From positions 434,001 to 498,000 of the forward strand of contig NZ_CP186485.1 in assembly GCF_049348705.1 (NCBI RefSeq): a DNA stretch of 64,000 nt, given 5' to 3'. The stretch is from Paracoxiella cheracis. Lineage in GTDB: Bacteria > Pseudomonadota > Gammaproteobacteria > Coxiellales > Coxiellaceae. Below the pieces are notes generated by a model, which saw nothing but the letters and a program-made list of their open reading frames with translations, had not been told where the DNA came from and did no database searches. The position numbers and the translations under genes are program-made. This document shows, one piece after another, positions 36,522-45,199 of this stretch (positions are counted from its first letter, which is position 1; each line of letters begins with the position of its first letter).

Positions 36522-37531
36522 ACCTCAGTTCTGGATAACTGCGTATAAATTATTCTTTATATTGTTGGTTTTTATTCCTGGTTTGTTTGGTCGCCAAGAA
36601 TAGGCAATTAGCGCTGCAAGGGTATTGACTAAAAAATTAATCGGACTACGATGACGCGAATGCTCAACATGATACAAGTTTTTCAACTGATCGATAATCG
36701 TTTCTACGATGCCACGTTGTTTTAGGAAAAACTTTTCAAATGCAGAAAGCATTTTGTTCTTCATATTTTTACGGACTTTTGTCACAAATTTTAAATCGTG
36801 TTTTGCCAAATCGTCCGCAAGATCTTTTCCAAGATACCCTTTATCGCCAGCGCCCAACCCCTTTAAATTAGCCATTAATTTTCTAACAACAGCGCGATCA
36901 TCCACGTTCCCTTTCGTTAAACAAAAACGGATTAATTCCCCTTGATGATTAATCACAATATGTAGTTTAAAGCCGTAAACCCAGCCCATTGTGCTTTTAC
37001 TGCGTTTAGCAATGCCTTTGAAAACCTTGTTTCGATAAATTCGTTTATTGTGGCATACGCGTAGTGTAGTTGAGTCAATATAATACAATCCCGTGTGTTT
37101 GCCCTTTCTCGAAAGCAAATAGGCGGCGAGCATCATTAGCGCTGCTGATTGGCAGGCGACAAAACGTGTGTAACTCAGCGCCGTAGGAAAATACTTCTTC
37201 ATGTCTTGTAAAACACATCCACAATAAAAATCCTTAAATGTGCGATAGTGACTCATTTGAAACAACACAATGATGGTGCCAATTTCAGACAAGCTCATTT
37301 GCATCGCTCGATCTCGTTTTCTGTCTGGGTTCGGTAGCAAATACTTTGATTGACCTTTCAAATAATCCTTGCAAAAATCATCCATATCACAAAAAATCTC
37401 CGTGACCGGTGCCAACATGATTAACTCCTGTTACATTATTTAGCTGTAATTTTGGAGCTAAATTTTAGCGGTTCCGGTCTTTTTTTCAATTATTTCATTC
37501 ACTTATTCCTTTTCTTATACAGAACTCAGGT
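36522..37531 (-). mobile_element. IS982-family element inserted in the IS4-like copy 1
   Basis: The 1,010-bp element has inverted ends ACCTCAGTTCTG and CAGAACTCAGGT. It is flanked on both sides by TAAATTTA (36514-36521 and 37532-37539), an 8-bp target duplication. The insertion lies about 12 bp inside the outer end of the IS4-like element. Nested insertion with a perfect duplication shows that this was one of the latest events in the region. Confidence 0.93.
36525..37418 (-). CDS. IS982-family transposase
   Basis: This 297-residue DDE transposase appears intact. It has the IS982 core: GLYYIDSTTLRVCHNKRI (first Asp, about 108), GAGDKGYLGKDLADDL (second Asp, about 190) and RGIVETIIDQLKN followed by HSRHRSPINFLVN (Glu region, about 235). 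The stop codon lies within the terminal repeat, as often happens in this compact family. Confidence 0.92.
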   Translation of the reverse strand: MLAPVTEIFCDMDDFCKDYLKGQSKYLLPNPDRKRDRAMQMSLSEIGTIIVLFQMSHYRTFKDFYCGCVLQDMKKYFPTALSYTRFVACQSAALMMLAAYLLSRKGKHTGLYYIDSTTLRVCHNKRIYRNKVFKGIAKRSKSTMGWVYGFKLHIVINHQGELIRFCLTKGNVDDRAVVRKLMANLKGLGAGDKGYLGKDLADDLAKHDLKFVTKVRKNMKNKMLSAFEKFFLKQRGIVETIIDQLKNLYHVEHSRHRSPINFLVNTLAALIAYSWRPNKPGIKTNNIKNNLYAVIQN

Positions 37532-37551
37532 TAAATTTATCCAAAGTCCAA

Positions 37552-38615
37552 AAGATAGTTTATCACTTAGTCCAAAATCTACCACACTCTTTGAACGCGC
37601 ATTAGAAGCTTGTGCAGATTTCTGTTTTGAAACCCCAACAGTCTACTACATTGAAATATCTCCCAGTTTAGGAAAAAAAAGCAGCATGATAGTCCCTGTC
37701 AAGACAGTCATTTATCTATATATTTTATGCCAGCACCTCTCTCGACTCCTTCCTTCTGCAGCCGTTTGCCTCGAGAAAGGCAGACTTTTCCTGACATTAA
37801 CAGAGAGTATCCAGCTCCCTTCTATTCAAATAGAAGAAATCAAGGGATCTCACAGAACTCCCTCCCAACCATTAAGGCGTAACCCAAAAACCGGAATCCC
37901 ATTAAAAAAACTCAGTGAGCTAAAGCAAAAATTACAGCAGGACCATCAACCCCTAAAAGCTCAATCACCATCACGGGCGAGTGCATCAGAAACTTGGTTC
38001 GATAAAACTAACTTCGATGCCGAAATAAAAAACGCTAACACTGCTCTAGCTGCCCTAAAGCATATAGCTAGTTTGCTGCCCCCTCTTAATATAGAAGGAT
38101 ATCGCTATAACGAAGAGGGTCTTTCTGCTGAGGTTACTGGCGTGAAAAATGTTAATACCGCTTCTTTTATCCTACATCTGCACATGCTGATAAAGCATAC
38201 ATTTTTTATCGTATAAAAGATAATCAGAGCTTCGATACGTGGAAAACAACAGTAAGAAATTTTTTATACCCAAATAACACAGCAGCACATCCAAATTATT
38301 CAGCAAAAACTTCCACGCTATTTCATAATAAACGACGAGCGTTGCCACGCAGTAAAGCCTTACAACGGCACGCTTACGGCAGCTAAGGAGGAACACTCAG
38401 CGGGTGTAGTATTTATAAATAATGTCGAAGGACTTTTTGCAAAAATCAAATTAAGCGGCAATGCTAGACCTATTGCAGAAAAGGTAATTTCATCGACTGA
38501 TGAAACCGCAAAGTTGTATGTATTTTCAAAAATTCTAAACCATCGAGATGTCGGCAAAAAAATGGTCCCTAAGCGCAAAATCAAACCTAGCACCTTAAGA
38601 GCAGTCTCGCTATAA
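37552..38615 (+). pseudogene. Decayed, 5'-truncated gene with at least two frameshifts
   Basis: The sequence right after the IS4-like end reads as protein in three successive frames. The first runs from 37552 to about 38165 (FERALEACADFCFETPTVYY, then a Ser/Lys/Pro-rich linker). The second runs from about 38165 to 38300 (SAHADKAYIFYRIKDNQS). The third runs to a stop at 38615 (GVVFINNVEGLFAKIKLSG, ending TLRAVSL). The N-terminus was lost to the insertion. I recognise no family. The Lys/Ser-rich low-complexity linker and the position in an effector-rich lineage make a dead Dot/Icm effector possible. Confidence 0.6.
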
Positions 38616-38656
38616 TCGGACTCTACAATTACAAGATCCATGGAGCTAACTACACA

Positions 38657-39010
38657 ATGACTCGACGACGGATAATTTCTCTCATACTTTCAACCTGTTT
38701 TGTCACTTTTCTCATGGCCGGTTGTGTATATAAACCCGATGTGCAGCAAGGTAATGTGATCACCGACAAAGATGTCAGCGCAATCCACAAGGGGATGACG
38801 GCCAATCAAGTTCGCTTTAAGTTAGGCGACCCCATATTAACCAATATTTATGCGGATAATCGAGTCGTCTATGTGTATACCTTCCAGCATGGTCATCACA
38901 AGATGCAGTTGAAACGATTGATTATTTCGCTGAGAAACGATCACGTGACTGGATATTTGTATGACTCGCAACCGCCGAATGCGCCGGTTATTATTCCAAC
39001 GCCAGGCTAA
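38657..39010 (+). CDS. bamE: BamE, outer-membrane assembly lipoprotein
   Basis: This 117-residue protein has a lipoprotein signal with lipobox LMAGC (Cys about residue 23). The SmpA/OmlA domain follows, with VQQGNVITDKDVSAIHKGMT and VRFKLGDPIL. BamE is a small partner of the BAM complex, which inserts beta-barrel proteins into the outer membrane. Its 3' end overlaps the convergent rnfH by 4 nt. Confidence 0.93.
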   Translation: MTRRRIISLILSTCFVTFLMAGCVYKPDVQQGNVITDKDVSAIHKGMTANQVRFKLGDPILTNIYADNRVVYVYTFQHGHHKMQLKRLIISLRNDHVTGYLYDSQPPNAPVIIPTPG

Positions 39011-39288
39011 CGATCTTTATTCCGCTTCGCGCGCAACAATCGCGCTTGTTTTGGATCTATTTTGAGCGAACGATAAATTTCGATACGATCACCGTCGCGC
39101 AAGCCATCATCGAGCGCGACTTTTTTGCTGTAGATGCCGACTCTTGCCTCGGCGAGTTTAATATCGGGAAATAATTGCAAAATACCAGAGCGCTGAATCG
39201 CAAGCGCAACGCTGCAATTTTCCTCAACATTTAACGGAATTTCGATTTGTTTTTTGGGCGTTGCATACGCAACAATCACATGAATCAT
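39007..39288 (-). CDS. rnfH: RnfH/RatB family ubiquitin-like protein
   Basis: This 93-residue protein has the beta-grasp pattern of the UPF0125/RnfH family: an N-terminal VIVAYATPKKQIEIPLNVEE and a later KVALDDGLRDGDRIEIYRSL, with a basic tail. It is the partner of ratA in the conserved gammaproteobacterial ratA-rnfH pair, but its molecular role is unsettled. It follows ratA by 2 nt. Confidence 0.9.
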   Translation of the reverse strand: MIHVIVAYATPKKQIEIPLNVEENCSVALAIQRSGILQLFPDIKLAEARVGIYSKKVALDDGLRDGDRIEIYRSLKIDPKQARLLRAKRNKDR

Positions 39289-39290
39289 AA

Positions 39291-39725
39291 TTATCTACCG
39301 TAGACCACTTCTGCGCGATTACAAAATGAATCAACTAACGTATTTGCAATTTGATGGAAAATCGGGCCGAACATCATTCCGACCAAACGGGAATTAAATT
39401 CAAATTCCAAATCGAGTGACACACGACAGTGCCCGTTTTCCACCGCTTCAAATCGCCAAAAACCCTCCAAATGTCTAAAAGGACCATTTACTAAACGGAT
39501 TTCAATCATTTTATGAGGTTGCAAGCGATTGAGCGTGGTAAACGCTTTATACAAACCACCACGGGAAAAAGCGAGCGTGGCACGAATTTCATCCGCCGTG
39601 CTGCTCTCAATATGACTCGACACACACCAGGGGATGAACTCGCAATACGACTCAACATCGTTGACCAAGTCATACATTTGTTCCTGTGTGTAGGCAACTA
39701 TTTTTGATTTATTAATGTCTGGCAT
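39291..39725 (-). CDS. ratA: RatA, START/COQ10-like protein
   Basis: This 144-residue START-domain protein shows YTQEQMYDLVNDVESYCEFI near its N-terminus, LVNGPFRHLEGFWRFEA in the middle and a final helix with FHQIANTLVDSFCNRA. Escherichia coli RatA was described as a ribosome-association toxin, and the fold is shared with coenzyme-Q-binding COQ10. I chose ATG at 39725; an earlier in-frame start (39764) would overlap smpB. The divergent ratA/smpB arrangement is conserved across gammaproteobacteria. Confidence 0.92.
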   Translation of the reverse strand: MPDINKSKIVAYTQEQMYDLVNDVESYCEFIPWCVSSHIESSTADEIRATLAFSRGGLYKAFTTLNRLQPHKMIEIRLVNGPFRHLEGFWRFEAVENGHCRVSLDLEFEFNSRLVGMMFGPIFHQIANTLVDSFCNRAEVVYGR

Positions 39726-39752
39726 CGTAACTATGATACTATAGGCACCACC

Positions 39753-40229
39753 ATGAACAAGCAAATTAAGTCAAAAACTGAGCGTATTATTGCGACCAAC
39801 AAAAAAGCGCGTCACGATTATCACATCGAAGAGCACTTTGAAGCGGGCCTTGTGCTCGAAGGTTGGGAGGTTAAAAGTTTGCGTGCCGGCCGCGTGCAAC
39901 TGCGCGACAGTTATGTTGTGCTCAAAAAAGGCGAAGCATGGTTAATCGGCGCCCACTTTTCACCATTACCAACGGCCTCGACACACATCACCCCAGACCC
40001 GCAGCGAACGCGCAAGTTGCTTCTTAACGAACGCGAGCTGAGCAAACTGGCCGCGGCTGTCGAGCGCGAAGGCTACACGGTTGTGTCTCTGGATTTGCAT
40101 TGGCATCACAATCGCGCTAAAGCTGAGATTGCTTTGGCAAAAGGTAAAAAGACTCACGACAAACGCGAAACCATGAAGCGTCGCGAATGGGAACGTGAAA
40201 AACAGCGGGGCTTGAAGTCACAGCGGTAG
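39753..40229 (+). CDS. smpB: SmpB, tmRNA-binding protein
   Basis: This 158-residue protein has usual SmpB length and motifs: NKKARHDYHIEEHFEAGLVL near the start, then WEVKSLRAGRVQL and a C-terminal tail with KKTHDKRETMKRREWEREK. SmpB delivers tmRNA to stalled ribosomes for trans-translation. The tmRNA gene follows 233 nt downstream, the usual pairing. The gap between them shows no other gene and should hold the ssrA promoter. Confidence 0.96.
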   Translation: MNKQIKSKTERIIATNKKARHDYHIEEHFEAGLVLEGWEVKSLRAGRVQLRDSYVVLKKGEAWLIGAHFSPLPTASTHITPDPQRTRKLLLNERELSKLAAAVEREGYTVVSLDLHWHHNRAKAEIALAKGKKTHDKRETMKRREWEREKQRGLKSQR

Positions 40230-40462
40230 GTTAAGAACCACCTATTTCTGTGCTTCCACCCAACCTATCCTACACGGTATAATGGGTTTACGGCTCCAAG
40301 CAAGGAGCTTATAATCACCAGTCTCAATAGGAAGAGAGCGAAAAAGCGAGCATTTTGCGCCAGTTCGCGGCGCAGGCTTTTCGAGGCGCGCAATGTATAT
40401 AAAATACATGAGCACCCGCAGAAAAGTCTGCAACAAAGAAATGGCGGAAAAGGCGAAGCTTT

Positions 40463-40870
40463 GGGGGCGACTTGGATTCGACGTGGATTACAAACCTCAA
40501 AGTGCATGTCGAGCCGGCAACGTAGGCTCGTAAATCCATCAGTTGCAAACACTATAAATGGCACAAATCCATTTATTGCTGCCAACGACGCTTTAGTAGC
40601 AGTAGCTGCGTAATAAAGCGTTGTGTGTCGCTTAAAAACCGACAGCAGCCCATTGGCCACGCAAAGCTTGTGAGCTTGGATTTCAATGGTCATATCATCA
40701 AGCTCGCTAATCGGCATGGCTCATCACCGGTTAGTTAAACCAGTAGAGCTCGCTATCAGTTATACCCTGTGTGTCGGGTGACTGATAGTTAAAACGAATG
40801 ACACAATAAACATGTAGAACTGCGAGCAGCGGATTTGCGGACGCGGGTTCAATTCCCGCCGCCTCCACCA
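40463..40870 (+). ncRNA. ssrA: tmRNA (transfer-messenger RNA)
   Basis: The 5' end GGGGGCGACTTGGATTCGAC and the 3' end GGTTCAATTCCCGCCGCCTC, followed by CACCA, form the tRNA-like domain; GGGGGC pairs with GCCTCC of the acceptor stem. The resume codon is the GCA at 40545 in AGTTGCAAAC. The tag runs 22 codons to TAATAA at 40611, starting ANTINGTN and ending NDALVAVAA. That is longer than usual, and the end is VAA rather than the typical LAA. The total length of 408 nt is also somewhat long. CCA is encoded. Confidence 0.95.
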
Positions 40871-40878
40871 ATAAAAAA

Positions 40879-40912
40879 ATGGCCCTAAAAGGGCTATTTT
40901 TTTATTCGGCGA
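40879..40912 (+). terminator. Rho-independent terminator after ssrA
   Basis: GGCCCT-AAAA-GGGCT forms a compact stem-loop directly followed by a run of seven T. It starts about 10 nt after the mature tmRNA end. Confidence 0.85.
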
Positions 40913-41044
40913 AATAGCGGGAATTGAAGCCCAGCCAAGGAGCAACGCGAGCAAGCGCAGCGTTGCAAGGCTGGACTGGGATGATCTGCCCCTCCATTAA
41001 TAGACACTAAATTTGATAAACTACGATTCAAATGATGTGTAGAA

Positions 41045-41329
41045 ATGAGTCAATACGATAAGTCATTCAAAGAAGAAGCTATTCGCTTAGCATTAACATC
41101 AACCGAACCGTTGGCCAAGACAGCCCGAGACCTGGGGATAAAGGACGCGACCCTGTACTATTGGATCCGCCAAGCCAAAGACAAAGCCCCATCAGCGCCA
41201 GCTGGTCAAGGTCAGGAACCGAATCTGCTGGAAGAGTTAAATCGTCTACGTAAAGAGAATGTCTGCTTGAAGGAGGAGCGGGAGATTCTAAAAAAGGCCA
41301 CAGAGTTCTTTTTCAAAGAAACGAAATAA
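41045..41329 (+). CDS. IS3-family OrfA (type a)
   Basis: This 94-residue protein has an N-terminal helix-turn-helix (SFKEEAIRLALTSTEPLAKT, LGIKDATLYYWIRQAK) and a C-terminal leucine-zipper region (NRLRKENVCLKEEREILKKA). It binds the element ends. An A-rich slippery stretch near its 3' end (CTAAAAAAGG at 41288-41297) is where programmed -1 frameshifting would join it to orfB. Confidence 0.9.
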   Translation: MSQYDKSFKEEAIRLALTSTEPLAKTARDLGIKDATLYYWIRQAKDKAPSAPAGQGQEPNLLEELNRLRKENVCLKEEREILKKATEFFFKETK

Positions 41330-41340
41330 AATTTCAGTTC

Positions 41341-42189
41341 GTGCAAGAACACCAGAACATTTTTCGCATTCGAACGATGTGCCAAGTGCTTTCCATTTCT
41401 CGTGCTGGATTTTACGCCTGGCGTAAACGTGCTGAGAGTCATCGGAAGCGCGAAGATAAACGGCTATTGGCGCTGATTTCGGCGAGCTTCATGAGAAGCC
41501 GACGCACCTATGGCTATCGTCGTGTCCATGCAGATTTGCGTGAACAGGGCGAAGGCTGTGGAAAGCACCGAGTTGCTCGACTGATGCGAAACCATGGCAT
41601 TCATCCTAAAACACGGAGAAAATTTAAAGTGACGACACAGTCGAAACATAATAAACCGATCTACGAGAACCACTTGGGTCGAGAGTTTTGTGCAAAAACA
41701 CCGAACGAACGGTGGGTTTCAGATATTACCTATATTCCAACAGTGGAAGGTTGGCTTTATTTATCAGTCATTATGGATTTATTTTCTCGGAAAATTGTTG
41801 GTTGGTCGATGTCTGATCGACTGAAAGAATCACTACTGATGGATTCATTACGAATGGCTTTATTCCAGCGCAAAACACATTCGGATTTACTGCTTCATTC
41901 AGATCGTGGCAGTCAATACGCATCGGATAAGTTTCAAAAAATGCTTAATGATTATAGTATTTTATGCAGCATGAGTCGAAAAGGAGACTGTTGGGATAAC
42001 GCTGCCATGGAAAGCTTTTTCCATTCGTTGAAAACAGAATGTGCTTATCACGAACGCTATCAAACACGCGAGGAGGCAAAGAAATCTATTTTTGATTATA
42101 TTGAAGTGTTTTATAATCGTCAGCGTAAGCATTCATATCTTGGGTATCAGTCACCTGAACAATATGAACAGCTTGCTTGTCGATCTTAA
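41341..42189 (+). CDS. IS3-family transposase OrfB (type a)
   Basis: This 282-residue integrase-core protein has an HTH-21-like N-terminus (SRRTYGYRRVHADL) and the DDE residues in WVSDITYIPTVEGWLYLSV, LLLHSDRGSQY and GDCWDNAAMESFFHSLKTE. It appears intact. It is related to, but clearly distinct from, the type b OrfB elsewhere in the window. Confidence 0.92.
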   Translation: MQEHQNIFRIRTMCQVLSISRAGFYAWRKRAESHRKREDKRLLALISASFMRSRRTYGYRRVHADLREQGEGCGKHRVARLMRNHGIHPKTRRKFKVTTQSKHNKPIYENHLGREFCAKTPNERWVSDITYIPTVEGWLYLSVIMDLFSRKIVGWSMSDRLKESLLMDSLRMALFQRKTHSDLLLHSDRGSQYASDKFQKMLNDYSILCSMSRKGDCWDNAAMESFFHSLKTECAYHERYQTREEAKKSIFDYIEVFYNRQRKHSYLGYQSPEQYEQLACRS

Positions 42190-42222
42190 AAGGCGTGTCT
42201 ACTAAAGACGGGGCAGATCACA

Positions 42223-42297
42223 CTTGAAAGCACCTATACCGCACTACAAGAAGCCATGAATGCTTACTGGGATACACGGAACTCCGGTAAATTTTAA
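42223..42297 (+). pseudogene. C-terminal gene fragment next to IS3a
   Basis: Twenty-four codons are open up to a TAA at 42297, reading LESTYTALQEAMNAYWDTRN and onward. They begin at the IS3a end and look like the tail of a helical protein. No matching upstream half is found on the other side of the element. The family is not recognised. Confidence 0.3.
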
Positions 42298-42367
42298 TGA
42301 GCAAAATAAGAAAGATTTACAGATCACATGCTTTTCCTATCACGAGCATTTACACAGGGTTGGAATA

Positions 42368-43150
42368 TTACTGATCAGTAGAATCGTCTTGGCTCAATGC
42401 CTGAATCTCTTCTAGGGATAAGCCCGTAACTTTAGAAACAAAAAGAGGGTCAGCTTGTTGAGCTAACATATTGCGTGCAATCTGATGCTGTGCGTGTATC
42501 TCGCCCTCAGAGCGACCTTCAGCTCGACCTTTTTGAAGGCCAATCGTCTCGCCTTCAACGATACCTTTTTGAAATCCGCGGTGTTCGAGTTTTTCAGCTA
42601 ATGACATGAGTTCTTCTCCCAGGGACCTAGATACTTCATTACCTATTATTGTAGCGACTTCGGCTGGATTTTCAATATCGGCTTGGAAGAGATAGGTGAG
42701 TGTGCTGAGGAGATAGTCTTGCGCTCCCGCCTCATGCAAGCGCTTGAGCAGGGGGATTAGCTCCCTCAAAAAGGGCATAAAGTCCCGTGCAAAGATATGC
42801 TTTTGGGTGAATTCCATAATCCCGGCCCACTGGAGTTGCTTGAGTTTTTCATCTGGAATTTGGGTCACATCCACCAAGGTGAAAGGTTCAAGCAGCGTCT
42901 GTCGTGCAAGCTGAGCGTGATCACCAAATAAGTCAAAGAGGTCTGTGGAATAGGGATATAACTGTTCCCCGTTATAGAAGACTAAAGGCACAATCACCGG
43001 CAGTGTTTGCGTATGATGTTTTTTCAGGTGTTGGTCCATGATACGCAATTGATAGCGCAAAATCCGGTAAGGCATCAGAGGATCGGGCTTTCGTTGATGC
43101 TCTACCAGCGTGTACAAATAGCCAGGCTGTTCATTGAGCTCGACAGCATA
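42368..43150 (-). pseudogene. Rpn-family PD-(D/E)XK nuclease (transposase_31), 5' end lost
   Basis: About 260 residues remain of a recombination-promoting-nuclease protein. The visible part has LYTLVEHQRKPDPLMPYRIL (core Glu-x-Gln motif), a middle helical region, a GFQKGIVEGETIGLQKGRAE repeat typical of the C-terminus, and a final segment with LFVSKVTGLSLEEIQALS. The N-terminal part that normally carries the first catalytic Asp was cut off by the IS4-like copy 2 at 43151. Reading upstream into the IS gives only IS-derived codons. Confidence 0.8.
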
Positions 43151-44871
43151 TTGGACTTTGGATAAATTTATAAAAATAATTAAAAATTGCTTGACATAGA
43201 AACCGAAAAAAAATTTTACGTTGTAAACAACGTTTGTTCGAAAAAATAAAATAAGGAACAAACGATGTTAGCGACAGAAAAACTAAAACAATTCCGTACA
43301 TTCCTCTACAACATCTTCCCCGCGCGACGCGATGCCAATATGAATTTACTCGATGCCCTTTCAAGCCATGGCCATCGCTGCAAAACACCCATAGAATTAT
43401 GTGAATCGCCATACTTTGAACGTGAATACAGTAGTATTACCGATGCGATTAGCGATGGTTTGTCGGTAGCAAATTGTTGGGATAGCATGATGAAAATACA
43501 ATATGAACATGTGAGTCATAGCGATGACCGTGTGATCATTATTGCGGATACGACACCACAGTCGCGTCAAAGTGCACACTGTGTTGAAGATCGCCATGTG
43601 GTTTACAGCCCTAATCCAGCACCGGGTAACAAACCGATTACCATTGGACATGAATATTCAACGGTATCACTATTGCCCAATGATGGTGCAGCTCAAGAAA
43701 AGCATTGGTTAGTTCCACTGGATACGAGGCGCGTTAAAAGCGATGAAAAAGGCAATGTAGTTGGGATGCAGCAAATTAACCGTTGTATTGCAGACTTAGC
43801 GCTTACTCATAAATTGGTGGTTAGCGTGGCTGATTCAAAATATGGTACAGAAGCTTGCCGTAAACTGGTTAGCGAAAATCCCAATTGGGTACATCTTTTC
43901 CGTTTTAACAGTACCCGTAATGTTTTCGCGCCCGCATCAATAGAAGATAATACCTCAGGAAGTATAAAACGCTATGGTGATGCGATGAAACTAAACGACA
44001 GCACGACTCACCGTGAATCCGATGAGATTGTGCAGCAACCCATTACAACCCGCAGTGGCAAAACTTACCAATTGGAGATTAAAATATGGCGTGACCAATT
44101 ACTGCGTGGTTCAAAGCAATTTAAAGGATATGAGCATCCTGTTACTGTTGTGCAATTGGTTGCGGTTGATGCTAACGGTAAATCTTTATATAAAAATCCA
44201 CTCTGGTTAGGACTCGCTGGTGAACGACGTAATGAAATCACAGCATTAGAAGCGTATCACTATTACGATAGACGCTATGACATTGAACACTACTTTCGTT
44301 TTGGTAAAGACAAACTGTTATTTGACCGATACCAAACACCGGATGTTAAGCACGAAGAAGATTGGTGGCGGATGACAGCATTAGCGTATACGCAACTTTA
44401 TCTAGCGAGGAATCTTGCCCCGATTTTACCGAAAAAATGGGAGCGGTATTTGCCGAGCTTCCAAGTGGATAACGAAAAACCATCAATAACTGCGACCCCT
44501 TCACAAACGCAACGGGGTTTTTCTACGGTGCTTGATACCGTTGGCACGCCTGCTAATCTCTGCAAACCACGCGGTAATCCGCAAGGCAGAACCAAAGGTG
44601 ATACGCAGGGGAAACGCACGCGACATCCTGCTATTTTCAAAAATAGCAACTCAAAAATTAAAACGATTCAGAGGACTGAAGAAAAGACGCAAAACTCAGA
44701 CCCTGAAAAAATAGAGGATTTGATTGGGATAGTAAAATCATGGTTGGATAAAATAAATTTTACACCTGAGAAATTCTACGAATTGCTGCAAAAAACAGCT
44801 TAAGATTTAGAAACTCACATTTTTTGATTATTGTCCTAACTGGCAAGGGATTTTATTTATCCAAAGTCCAA
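43151..44871 (+). mobile_element. IS4/IS701-like element, copy 2
   Basis: The 1,721-bp element has intact ends TTGGACTTTGGATAAAT and ATTTATCCAAAGTCCAA. Left flank CAGCATA and right flank TATGAAG show no target duplication. Its right end joins IS3b at the same base as in copy 1, so the pair was copied together, in the opposite orientation. Confidence 0.93.
43265..44803 (+). CDS. IS4/IS701-like transposase, copy 2
   Basis: This intact 512-residue transposase is identical to copy 3 except near residue 503 (Lys here, Gln in copy 3). It has the same catalytic motifs as copy 1. Upstream, a TTGACA (43190) and AT-rich sequence inside the element may serve as its promoter. The start is preceded by AAGGAAC. 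Confidence 0.92.
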   Translation: MLATEKLKQFRTFLYNIFPARRDANMNLLDALSSHGHRCKTPIELCESPYFEREYSSITDAISDGLSVANCWDSMMKIQYEHVSHSDDRVIIIADTTPQSRQSAHCVEDRHVVYSPNPAPGNKPITIGHEYSTVSLLPNDGAAQEKHWLVPLDTRRVKSDEKGNVVGMQQINRCIADLALTHKLVVSVADSKYGTEACRKLVSENPNWVHLFRFNSTRNVFAPASIEDNTSGSIKRYGDAMKLNDSTTHRESDEIVQQPITTRSGKTYQLEIKIWRDQLLRGSKQFKGYEHPVTVVQLVAVDANGKSLYKNPLWLGLAGERRNEITALEAYHYYDRRYDIEHYFRFGKDKLLFDRYQTPDVKHEEDWWRMTALAYTQLYLARNLAPILPKKWERYLPSFQVDNEKPSITATPSQTQRGFSTVLDTVGTPANLCKPRGNPQGRTKGDTQGKRTRHPAIFKNSNSKIKTIQRTEEKTQNSDPEKIEDLIGIVKSWLDKINFTPEKFYELLQKTA

Positions 44872-44896
44872 TATGAAGTAACAAAGAGGTGATCTC

Positions 44897-45199
44897 ATGA
44901 CAAAGAAGACTCGAAAATACACACCGGAATTTAAACAAGAAGCAATCCATCTAGCACTCAGTTCTCCTTCCGTGTTAAGCGCTGCAAAAGACTTAGGCAT
45001 GCCCGAAGCGACCCTCCACACCTGGGTGGATAAAGCCAGGAAGAGTGGTGAAGTGATTCATCCCAGCGCAAAGCAACCGGTCAACATAGGGGAACTCATT
45101 GAATAAAATCAACAGCTTAAGAAGCGACTGGCACGACTGGAACAGGAGAAAGCCATTCTAAAAAAGGCGGCCACGTACTTCGCGAAAGAACTCGAGTGA
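44897..45199 (+). pseudogene. IS3-family OrfA (type b, copy 2), internal stop
   Basis: It carries the same premature TAA after GELIE as copy 1 (stop ends at 45106). The downstream leucine-zipper frame continues to a TGA at 45199, where copy 1 has TAA. Confidence 0.85.

Larger units (their letters stand above)
34813..37551 (-). mobile_element. IS4/IS701-like element, copy 1, split by IS982
   Basis: Terminal inverted repeats TTGGACTTTGGATAAAT bound the element. IS982 (36522-37531) is inserted near one end with an 8-bp duplication. Removing IS982 and one duplicate leaves 1,721 bp, exactly the length of copies 2 and 3. The three copies differ by only a few bases, so they spread recently. Confidence 0.93.
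40982..42220 (+). mobile_element. IS3-family element (type a)
   Basis: The 1,239-bp element is bounded by inverted repeats TGATCTGCCCC and GGGGCAGATCA, with a weaker extension (AGACAC against GTGTCT). It holds orfA and orfB in the standard arrangement. Flanking bases (GGGA and CACT) do not match, so no target duplication is visible. It lies about 70 bp after the ssrA terminator. Confidence 0.9.

Noticed and set aside
37452..37551. ATG-started extension of the decayed gene back to 37452
   Set aside because: Those codons come from the IS982 and IS4 ends, so they are an artefact of insertion.
42223..42297. Short tail as the 3' half of a gene interrupted by IS3a
   Set aside because: Left of IS3a is the ssrA terminator region with no matching coding sequence and no target duplication, so the split-gene idea has no support; only the fragment is reported.
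43151..43261. N-terminal extension of the Rpn-like protein into the IS4 copy
   Set aside because: The added residues are encoded by the IS end; the family's true N-terminus is missing.
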